Part shown: one piece after another, positions 13,724 to 25,700 of the stretch
Numbering within the stretch: position 1 is the first letter of the stretch
How the letters are laid out: every line of letters begins with the position of its first letter
DNA from: Ancylostoma caninum
Lineage: Eukaryota; Nematoda; Chromadorea; Rhabditida; Ancylostomatidae
Direction of reading: 5' to 3'
Assembly (NCBI GenBank): GCA_037903475.1
Contig: JBAJFG010000172.1
Span: 1,054,001 to 1,118,000, forward strand
Length of the DNA stretch: 64,000 nt
The notes under the pieces: model-generated
The model's database searches: none
What the model saw: the letters and a program-made list of their open reading frames with translations, nothing else
Told to the model about the DNA's origin: nothing
Translations under genes and position numbers: made by a program

Positions 13724-16700
13724 GCTGTCGTGGTACTCGCGGTGGTCGCAACCTTGGGTATTAGCATAGCAACTCTGGTAAAAGTCCTCAACAAAGACAG
13801 CAATGACGATACCGTCGTACAGCCTCAAAATCCCGGTATGTTTCACTCATTTTGCACAACAACATGTGCTCATCTTCCCAAGGCTAAATTACGTACTGTC
13901 TGGCATGGCAAGAATTGTTCTCCGAGAATTATTTTGCCAGAAAATATTCAAAAAATAAAACTAATCTCACCATACCATCTCAACCAATTTAACTACATTA
14001 GCATTTGTGCATCTAAATCAAATAAATCAATAAAATAAAATAAGTTTCTCGCCATCGTTGTCCTCTATATGTTGTTCAAAACCTGGAGAATTTCGCAAGA
14101 CTCTAGCGTCTGGCTCTAGAAAAATCGAGACCCCTATCAGTCTCTACATAGGAGGATCTGGACTAATTCCAATAGGTATGCAAGGAATTTCCCCAACACA
14201 TCGCGCCAGTGAACGTCTCGAAGGCAAAAATTAACCACCTTAGAAACGTACAGTGGTGGTCGGTAGCGAAGGCTAATTGCCTCATGCCGCCTCAGGCCGC
14301 CTCACGCAGTGCTGGTCCTCATGTATTGCATCAAATAATTACCTACAAAAACAACATTTCGAAATCTTCCCTTCAGAGTTCAGTAGCCTGGTCACACTGC
14401 AGTGCTATGGCAAGGAATCACTCCTCAATGTTCATTTCTATTTTCCCGTAAAATTTTAAAATTTAGTTTTTCATCACCTTCAAACAGCTGAATTGTCCCA
14501 CACTGTGCACTGTAAGCCAACGCATTGTGTGCAGATTCTCTGAACTGTGCTCTAATAAGAAAAAGAGATCACAAACTTTTGAAGGAATGATTTAAAGTGG
14601 AGGTAAAGTAGCCTCAAGGTAGAATTTTTCATTGCACCGCAGATTTCACATTTTTAATTTTTTGACTGTAGGTATTTGCGGCTATTTGTGATCACACGAA
14701 GGCACATTTGAGATATCGATACCACACCGTGATATCAACTTCAGGGCATATTCTCGGAGCTGCAGCCTAAGCAGTTTGGCCACAACATGGGTCTGAATAA
14801 TGTATCTTACAAAAAATGCGGTTTCTTTGAGAAGTAGAATTTATGTAAAACTCTCCTTTCACTGAGAGAAAAACGGAATATGGTTAACGACTTAGTGGAT
14901 ATGTCATCGTACTACCTCAACAGCGTAACTAGAACCAGTTTCTAACACCTTAGTTTTTTCGCACCTCAGATTCGGTGGCCGAGGTCGCTTATCTTACCGG
15001 CAGGCAGCCTGCGTGACCTCAGTGCCCCGCCGCACACAAGTCGCCCGGATGGCTCGATGCATTAAATGCTTAACCTGTATTTATGGTTTATTGGCCGCCT
15101 ACTATTCGATACATAGCAAAACAAGTTACATATGTAGACGGTACAGAAAAAATACAAATATATGAAGGGATGCTTAATTGGAAGAAAGCATATCCATAAG
15201 AAAGTGCGAATAATTAGATAAAGGAATATTTGTATCCATAAAAACACTAATGTTGAAACTAATCTAAAAATTTCACTCCAAAATGCTGCTTCCTTTGGCA
15301 GCTACCACCTTCCGCATTCCCGTATGGATGTGTTCAATGTAGATTTAGCATTGAGTCCTTGTCATTTTTGTCGTCTAAAATTCTAACATATAGTTGATCT
15401 TATGTATATTGTTTATTTAACAGCAGCTTAAAAATGTAATTTGTATGAGTAGTATGAGTAGCTTGCATTAAATATTAATCATGGTCGTTCATTAACAGTG
15501 GAGCACTGAGGCCAGGTCGAGGAAGGCTGCCTGCCGGTAAGATAAGCGACCTAGGCCACCTCATCTGAGGTGCGAAAAAACTAAGGTGTTAGAAACTGGT
15601 TCTAATTACGCTGTTGAGGTAGTACGATGACATATCCACTAAGTCGTTAACCATATTCCGTTTTTCTCTCAGTGAAAGGAGAGTTTTACATAAATTCTAC
15701 TTCTCAAAGAAACCGCATTTTTTGTAAGATACATTATTCAGACCCATGTTGTGGCCAAACTGCTTAGGCTGCAGCTCCGAGAATATGCCCTGAAGTTAAT
15801 ATCACGGTGTGGTATCGATATCTCAAATGTGCCTTCGTGTGATCACAAATAGCCGCAAATACCTACAGTCAAAAAACTAAAAATGTAAAATCTGCGGTGC
15901 AATGAAAAATTCTACCGTGAGACTATTTTACCTCCACTTTAAATCATTCCTTCAAAAGTTTGTGATCACCTTTTCTTACTAGAGCACAGTTCAGAGAATC
16001 TGCACACAGTGCGTTGGCTTGCAATGCACAGTGTGGGACAATTCAGCTGTTTGAAGATGATGAAAAACTGAATTTTAAAATTTACGGAAAAATAGAAACG
16101 AACATTAAGGGGTGATTCCTTGCCATAGCACTGCAGTGTGACCAGGCTACTGAACTCTGAAGGAAAGATTTCGAAATGTTGTTTTTGTAGGTAGTTATTT
16201 GATGCAATACATGAGGACCGCACTGCGTGAGGCGGCCTGAGGCGGCGTGAGGCAATTGCCACTCGGCAAGCGACCCCACTGTAATTGAGCGTCATATAGC
16301 CAGACATGGTTTTTTACAAGATTATGGTTTCGACCCAACTGATAACAATTTTTTATTAACGTTCTGATAAAATTGCATCCATCGCTGTTTGCAAGGACAC
16401 GAATTCAATAATTTATGAAGAGCGAAAATTATCGATTTTGTTGCTGATCCCTCATTGTTCGTAGATAAAAGAGGAGAGAAAAGGAAAAACAGAAGAGATT
16501 TGTACTATTAATTATACGGAACTCTCCCAAGGGGGAAACTACTGAGTAAGCACTCGTTTCTATAAACCCCAAAAAAATTAGGCGAAGAAAACCAAAAAAA
16601 TAGGCGAAGTAGAGTTTAGCTGTTTTTATTTCGGATCACTTTCACCTTCAAACAAGACAAAATTGCTTAAGAACTAAAATCACCAGTAATTAACCAATAG

Positions 16701-19700
16701 ATCCATAAATGTCTTCGAAGAGCGATAACTTAGCTGTAATTGATTTCACGAGGAAACGAATCGTTGCTTTAGTCACCATTCCAAGGAAACATCAGCGCTT
16801 TCTTTACCTGAATAGCAACATCCTTCCGAACCAAGAGCTCATAAGTGAACAGATCAAGAATTACAAGATTCTCACCACCCCCTTCCCCCCCCCCCCCCTC
16901 TTTCACCTCTGGCCGATCAGGAGATGACCAGCCTCGCTCTGCTTCAATCTCGAAACGAGAAAGAGAATGCAGACTACTCAAATAAATGAGTTCAGGAGGT
17001 TTATAGATATCTTGTAACGAGAATAACGGTATGGAGCGTTGTACCGTAAAGGAACAATGTTGCCACCTTCTGTGGTTGGTCTGCGTATGACCAATCACGA
17101 AACTCAACGGCACCGCCCACTACTCGAGTACGACGCCCGAAATTCGCAGTAACAACATGGACCTCAAAAATGTACAGTAAAATGTACAAGATAAGATACA
17201 GTATGTTGCGAAAGGTCTCCGAAAATGGCAATAACGCCATACTGGTCCCCTTGGTTGGAAATGGTTGGAGCTAAGGGGTTCAGACCGTTGGTTGACCGTT
17301 TCACCCAAGGCCTGCACAAAGTAAAAGGGGATTGCGAAAATCCACAAGCGACAACAAAAACATAAAAACTGATTTTATCTCAAGCGAACGCAATTTATTT
17401 TTCTTTTCAAGTGAAAATGAAGAGAATGTAACGTTTTCATTTTTACGTGCAAAACCTCTACAATTCAATTGGATAGTCCCATTTGTTCATTTCTGTATTT
17501 ATTTATTTATCCAATACACCAGAATGATGTGCCATAATTCCTGGTAACATCACAAATATACAGTAAAGGATGGTGGATCTTGAAAAAAAAGTGTGGCAAA
17601 AGGCACCTTGGCTTCACTATCCACAAAGTACAGTTAACCCAGATAGTAACACTTAGTCGAGTAATATTGCACGGATCACTTTTAGTAGAATAAGATGTAT
17701 ATTCTTACAATGGCAGAGTATTGAGCCCAGGAAGAAAAGGTAGTCAGATATACTGTATCGCCAATGGTCTCGTTCATGTGCACATGTGTTTATAGGAAGT
17801 GAGTTGAATGTGCAGCCACCAAAACAAATCGAATCCGGCAACGAAAAATACTCAGGATACAAGAGTGTCGCCGATCGCTTCAGGTAAAACTCTCTCAAGC
17901 ACCTAGAGATGTTGTTTTTTTTAGTAAAAAAAAGAGAACGGGACGTAGGTGATGCACCCTTTCTGTAGTGCTTCGGATATTATTCAGATCATCCCTGAAC
18001 ACAAAGGTCAATCCATGTGAAGATTTCTACAATTACACATGCGGAAACTTCAAGGGAGCTATGGGATTCGTTGAATCTGAAATAGAGAACATACAAAAAA
18101 TGACCGAACAATTGAATAACGCGAGTTACATAGCAAGCGCGGTGAGTTGTCTTTTATTTCTTTAGAAAAACAAAGAAGGATGGAGGAACAACAATAATAG
18201 GAAAAACTAACGATATAAACTCGCTAAGGTTAGGTTTACGCAAGAATGACCAGTTATTACATACTAGTTATTGTTGCTTTCATTTTGAAGAACTGCGTCA
18301 CTTCGCACCATGCAACGTTCTGAGCGTGCACAGACAACGGTGAAATACTTCCAAGTCGCAACAACGATAGAGCAACTACAAATTTACTTTACTATTTACT
18401 TTATTTAGGCCTAATCCCTGTGTGATGCCAACTAGGAAACGCTGAAAAATAATTACACCACTTGGAAAAAAATTATGGGCGAGTCGAATAACCAATCAGG
18501 AGTACATTTATTTCACTTCCCACACGTTCAGAATTCCCAGAAATTCCACGAGATAATCCGACGGTTAGCTTGACGTGTAGTTAAATTAACCTGAAGGCAC
18601 ACTTCCGTTTTATACGAGCAGCCAGCCAGTAGCAAGTCAGCCCAGCTGAAATTGTACGAGTTCGCTTCGGAAAACGTCGGCAAAGGCAGCTTTATGATAT
18701 TACGGAGACTATTAGTAGACGCAGAAATCTTCAGGAGGTAGATAATCGAATGGAGCCAGCTCAAAAAAATGACAGGTCAGAGTAAAGCTATTCAAAGAGC
18801 AATTTTGAGTGAATTTAGATAAGTAAAAATATATGGGTTACTACCTAAATGAGGAGTTGAAAATAGATTTTTACTTCTTTCATGCAGTGTTTTATCAGTT
18901 CCCACCCCTCCAATGTCGACTCATCATTAGCTCATGTTCACAATAAAAATAAACAATCAAAAATTTATTCGAAGTAGAAACAAGATGAACATAAACTGTG
19001 CAAATGCGAGCAGAAAAAAAAAAACGATTTGACACTGGTGAGAGGTAATGACTGAATACAAACCCCAAAACAGTAGCACCAACCAATTTCACTAACCATG
19101 TACCACGATCCGTATGTGTTGAACGCTCTTTTTTCATCATTATCGTGTCTATAGAATAGGTACAGTCAAACTAAGACCCTCCTACTGACTTCGAAAGCAA
19201 CTTGAACTTACGTCACTAAAAGAACCGTTAGATTTTCAGCCAGGCCCAGTGAAGACTCTGGCAGCGTTCTACGAGAAATGTGTATCGGCAAGAATGAATT
19301 GGGACGAAGCAGTAAAAGATGCTTCTGTCATTATGAAAGCTATCAAGCAGTTGGCAGCAGGTGACGCAAACGTCCTTCAATTCGCCTGAGTTATTTTACC
19401 ATCCAGGTTGCCTTCCAACAAGTGAATGGTGTTACAGGAAACAAGGACTATCCGGATGAAACTCAATTCCCGTTTTATATGTTGTACCAGAACGAACCAG
19501 TAAAGGAATTCCCCAGTGCTAGAGGTCTCGCATATTTGTTAGGTACGGAATGAAAATGTGGCTAAAAATTGGACACCTCACTAGAATTTACGTAAGTATG
19601 ATTCAGCGAATCCTCTTGGATTGCATGGTGTCGAAACTCTGGTAGCGCCGTTTGTCGACACCAACTGGAAGGACCCTCATGGTAAAAATGGCTATTCGTT

Positions 19701-22700
19701 GTTTATCGACCAGCCAGAGACCATGGTCCCATACAACAGCCACGTGAAAACGTGGGAGGCAACACGACAAGGGTGAGCATCACATTCGAGCGCCAGATTT
19801 ATTTGGCGGAGCTACGGTATTTTAAGAGCGCGGATGTGGTGCGTTGTACCTGGGAAAGGGGTGTGGTCAAGCTCTACGATTGGTCAGTTGAGCGAATAGG
19901 CCAGTTGTAAGGCCTGTCAGCCCCGCCCACTCCAGGTACAACGCTCTACACCCAGAGGGCACATGAGAGTTCTTATAGATGGAAACGTTACTGAGCTAAA
20001 ATCCCAGCACCATCAGGAAAATAACGGTTTGAGATACGACTCTAATAGTGTTTCCTGCACACCATAACGGCATATCAACTACATAATGTATGAGACCTAC
20101 CCAATAATCGAATATTCGCTGTCAGCTGACAAAGGAGGTGCAAGAGGTTCGGCTCGCAGATCGGAATGAAACCTATCTGACTTGAATCTTTGTTTGAGAA
20201 GGTGCTACAGTATATATTTTATTACTGCCCGCGGGGTCAAAAAATAGAAACCCCATCACATCAGCAGATGCGTTCCTGCACACCGTCAGCAACTGAGCGG
20301 CCGAGTGGGGGAGTTACTTTATTGTTAGGCAGAGGGTCGAGGGTTCGAAGGCCGTCATGAGCGTCCGTCTTGCATTCTTTTGTTTTTTGGAGTCGAGGGC
20401 AGTAGTGAAATAAATGGTGCAGCACCTACTCAAACAAAGATTCAAGACGGATAGGTTTCATTCCGATCTGCGAGCCGAACCTCTTGCAGTTCCCTTGAGG
20501 TGAAACTTGAAATCTTCAGGTAAGAGAGAGAGACGACCAATCTTCGGAAAAAAAACAGGGTAGTAGTGTTTCTTTCAAAATACGCAATTTTTTTGAGAAA
20601 GGCCTCCACATAACTCATCGAATGAACTGATTTTTTTTTTCGCTTTTTACCCAGACGATGACGATTCTATTCTATGAATGTGTCCAGCTTTTTGCACAAA
20701 GTTCTCATGATTATTCCTCTTTTCAGACTTACCAGAAGTATTGTTATGATGATGTCTTTTCTGGCGATTTCTCAAAATATAAATCCTAATCCGGACCAGT
20801 TAGCGAAAGATGCACGCGACATTGTCGATTTCGACCATATTCTTGCCATGAAATACAGGTGATAACATAGTCGTAACAAAGGATCTATGAATTCCAGTAC
20901 ATGATTTCTTAAAGACTTCTTATTTACTAATTGCAGCACCGATGACACAACAAGAAGAGGTTTTGAGCGAAATTTCAATCCAATGACGATTCGGCAACTG
21001 ATGCGCAACTATCCAAAGATCTCTTGGCCCATGTTCATTTCAGAGGTGTGCATTTCATTAAAATCTTTTAATTTTGGTTAACTTGACCGAATTTTCATTT
21101 CAATTCCACTTATCTATTATTCAGCAAGTGAGCATCTAAGCTATATTATTCAAATCGAAATTCGAAGCGTTCAGAATATGAACTGCTTGAACAGCACCAA
21201 ACTCTGTTTATAACACAGGCCAGCCAACTAGCACCACATGTGACCAAGCGATTGCTGGAGAACCCGAAATACCAGTACATCGTAATGGAACCGGAAAAAC
21301 TCCAGCAGCTCAATGACGACCTTGGAAATCCTGACTGTAAGTTAGCTATCAGAATCCATTCAAGAATGTATGCAGTTGCTTAACTATTATATGACCATCT
21401 TCATAAAAAATTAAATTTTCAAAAGCAAAAATTAAATCAGAAATATCCATGGTTGTTAGACGAATCGAATAAAAAGTTTATTCCATTTGCAGTTGTGTCG
21501 ACTCGCACTTTAGTCAACTACATCTACTTTGCTTTATTCAGACGATACATAAGTTTCTTGCCTGTAAGTTCTATCTGTAGAACGAAAGGTTTCTGAACAT
21601 TGGATGGTTATTGTGTTCTACCTTCAAAAAGCTAGTGCAAATCGAAAAACATAATACTTTGTAATGTTCCTGATTGTCAAGATTGTCTGTTTCAGACACC
21701 TAGGAATCTTGAACTTCATAATTTCCGCTCTGAAACCCCACCTCTTACTAGACAACAACCCATACGAAAAGGTAGTCAGCAGAATTAGAAATAGCAGCTT
21801 GAAAAATGCAACAAGAACCTGGTAAAAAATGAAATTTCAGTGGAATGGCGTTACAAACGACAGCAGTACGTCTCGAAAAAAGAGGCTCAGTTTGACTGTG
21901 CAGCAGAATCCGTCGCACAGTTACCGGTAACTAACATACTATTTTTTGTCACGTTACAAAAAAATCCTAGCAGTTAATATCTACTTCATATGTGAAAGAA
22001 AATCCTTGATGGAGGATGGGCGGGTGGAAGAGAAAGGACGAACTGAATAAAACACTGGTGCGACGGCTGAAGCAAAAACATAACCACACGAAAACATGGT
22101 AAATAAGAAATGGGGTTTGGGATTCACAGAAAAATTTAGTCAAATTAGAACAAAAATTCGTGCTCTGCGCAAAATTTTTCGAAGCTATGCAGGATGACAA
22201 CTCCCATGGATCGGCCTGAAAAGTGCCATTATTTCTCTTATTCGTATGGAAGTTAGAACATCTCAAGCAAAAAAAAAAGGCAAAATGGAGTACATACAGA
22301 CGTTGGATTCATGAACACACTCATCCTTGGAAAAAAAACTATGGGGTGAGCACTCCGCTTCCACTGGGCAAAGTGAGCGATGAAATTCAAGAGGAAAAAT
22401 GTTCCTTTCCAATGCGTCCAAAATACCTTTTTTCTTTAACAATGAGATGCCTAATTTTTTAATATACCCTGTAACCGAGTCAGTTTACCAATCTAGTCAA
22501 AATCAAAAAAAAAGTGCCAAAGAGTTTCACACTTTCTACCTCGACGAAGAAATCTGATAGAGTTGGATAGGTTGATTTAAAGATAACTGGGAGAATCTTG
22601 ACGGACATATTTAGAGTATCGTCATTCTAATGTTAGCGAAACGTCGTCCCTTTTAGCAAAAATGCTGCAGCTATATTACACGTGTATACTACAAGGTACC

Positions 22701-25700
22701 TAGCAAATGAATTCTTGAATTTCGTTTTTTAGTATGCAAACGCTCGCATGTTTGTCGACAAGGTCTATCCAACGGAACAGTCGCGGAAGAAGCTACGAAA
22801 GGACGTTGGAGAGATGGTTTCAGGCATATTAGTCGGTAGGACCACTACTTTTTGATAACCACCAGGAATGATCGCAATCTAAAGTCGTTAATCTCAATGT
22901 TCCGAAATCCGGGTTCGTCTCAGACAGGTATTAAGCAATTGCTTTTGAAGATTTTGAGACAAGAATGACGACTTTTCTCTTCTAATTTGTCTATGTTTCG
23001 TGCTCTTGCTCCCAACTTTCGGTCATCCCTGGTAACCACAACGTCACTTCTTTCTGGATTACTTAGTCGTTCAATTAGCCGTTCAATTCAGGATTCCGGT
23101 CCATGATTGATCAGCTGAACTGGATGTCACCCGCGTCAAAAATAGGCGCGTATAAGAAAATCGATCACCTTGTGAAGAATATTGGCTATCCAGACTGGAT
23201 CACTGACAACGAAAAGCTGACTGAGTCTCACATGGTAAAAATCCATAAAAAGTTCGAATCCTATGAAAATTTGTTAAAAGTTCAGGGGCTTGGCATTGAT
23301 GTAAACAAGGACGACTACTTTAAAATGTTGAAAAAGATTCGAGAATGGGGGATAGTCGGCCCCTGGAACAAGCTTTTCGGCCGTCCAACGGGCCGCGAGG
23401 ACTTCAATGCGCCTCCTGGAATGACGAATGCCTGGTATCAGGTGAGACCTAGCATTTGGATCGAGGATTTTCACGACTTTTCCCTAAAGATAGGCGTTCG
23501 GAGATGAACCTGAGCGTGATTCAAAAGCTCAGAAGGCCAAGAAATGAAGAATAGGAAACAAAAACTTTCTGGATGAAATTTTTCCTATCTTTATAAGGGG
23601 GAATTCATGCAAGTTCCGGAGATTCGCGATCAAAATTTGATGAATCTCTCTTGAACATTTTCTTTTTTTTTCAAAATTAGGACCTCAAACCATTATGTGG
23701 CAAAGGATTATCGGACACTTATATCCGTCAGGCCCTGGTGAGCTAGTGTATAGAAAGCGGTTGATCCCGCTCTTTTCCCAGGAAGGACAGGTCAGCTTTG
23801 ACCTAATACGCCAAATAAGGTGCTAGGGTGAGTCAGGGTCCCTGCTGAGCCATGCTCGGCTCTTTCTCCCCAGATTTAGAAAGGCAAAACGGCCTGACGC
23901 GACGCGTGCGGGTGGTAAGTGTCCGTAAACGGTGGCAAAGAGCCAGAAACTTCGGTCCGAGCATATTTTCCAGCCGCAACTGAACTCCATCACTCTTCCT
24001 GTTGCTATTCTTCACCAACCCTTCTACGATCCTACCCTACCTACTGCGGTCAACTACGGGACGCTGGGAGTAATTGTTGGTGAGCTCTCCGGCGTTACCT
24101 CAAAGCCACTGTTGAATTTTATGGAACTATAAATGCTTCGATTCCAGGGCACGAACTCACTCATGGTTTTGACGACCAAGGTGTGCAATGGGACGGTACT
24201 GGTGTTCTCAGCAGGTGTGGTATCTCCTTTGCAACCAAGTAGCTCCATTGCTCAACCAGTACCAGAAGGTCATTTTCAGTTGGATGGATAGCTCGTCCAG
24301 CACTGGCTTCCGCGATATGGCCGATTGTGTCGTCAAACAATATGGAAATTTCTGCCCATTAGATAAGAGAAAATACGGATCGGCCGCCTGCTTGGACGGT
24401 GACATGACACAAGGCGAGAACATTGCCGACAATGGAGGTGTGTCCACGCTGTGGCGCTAGTAGCGGCGTGACTAGGGAAATCGAACATAACTCCATGTTG
24501 GTCCAGGTATTCGATCTGCCTTCCGTGCTTACCGCAATCACATTAACCTTCATGGCCCGGATCCACAGCTTCCAGATGATCTATTGCAGGATTTCACATC
24601 TGATCAGCTTTTCTTCCTAAGCTTTGCACAGGTCAGTGTAAAGTCGTTACGCAAGAGCTGCTCTCTTGTTGAACACCAAATGGCTGCTGCTTTCCTGTTG
24701 AGTCGCCACAAAAGATGCAGCTTTTAAATAAATAGCTGGTTCCTTTCTGGAGTATCACAGCTGGAAAAGCCGCGAAAAGGCAGTATCCTGACTAGGGCCC
24801 AGCTCTCGCGAGTGGCATGAAATGCTTAATTCAAATATGCTGAAATAAATCCCTTGATTTAGACCTGGTGCGAGAAACGTCGTAATGAAAATGCAATGTT
24901 GAATCAACTACTGAGAGACGTTCATTCTCCATCCGAATACCGTGTCTGGGGTACGATGCAGGTAAAGCTTTGAGACAGCTCTCACGAAGATGACGTCGCA
25001 TTATACCTCCTCGTGCAGAACTTCCCCGCCTTCAAAGACGCTTTCCACTGCCCGTCTACGTCCTACGCCCCCGACAAGCACTGCGACGTTTGGGTGTCGG
25101 AGATGGATTCTAGTGAATTTTAGCGAGTTGTTAGATAAATCGCTCAGCTATAACTCCACTGTTTTCAGCCTATGGTGAGCCAGTGGTGAAGACGGAGCTG
25201 AACATACGGCCGAATAAGCAAATTACTCCCAACGAAAAGGAAGAGTATGACGCCTACAAAATTGCAGTTGATTTCTTTCAGGTATACTTGTTTCGGATAG
25301 CAAATGACTGGTTCAATGTTGAGCTGAAAAAATTATGGATGTTTGTCATCCAATACGCAGACATAAGTGATCTTGTGGCAGATGGGGTAGACTCTGTGGT
25401 ACAAGCAATGACAGAAACGACAACTGTTAATTAAACGGCAGACGGCGATAGTCACAATTTCGCCTCGCCGCTGCAGCTCTGCCAGTAGATAGACGATAAA
25501 ACCAAGTATAGCAAATCATGAAGCTGTATTAATCCGTTGAAAAAATGTTAAAAGATAGATTTCACTCAAATTTTACTTTAACGCAGCAAACATGAGAAAT
25601 TTTCACATTCTCGGGAAATTTTCACTCTCGTAATGAGTTGTTTACAGGGCATTCACCTCGAAGTAAACATCGCGTCGCAATCCGCGCGCAAGCTGATCCA

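Larger units (their letters stand above)
19773..20726 (+). other. Intron of M13 gene 2 with two repeat elements
   Basis: Contains a MITE-like palindrome at about 19828-19965 and a second inverted repeat at about 20138-20488 whose loop carries a tRNA-like promoter. No exon was recognised between them. Confidence 0.6.
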
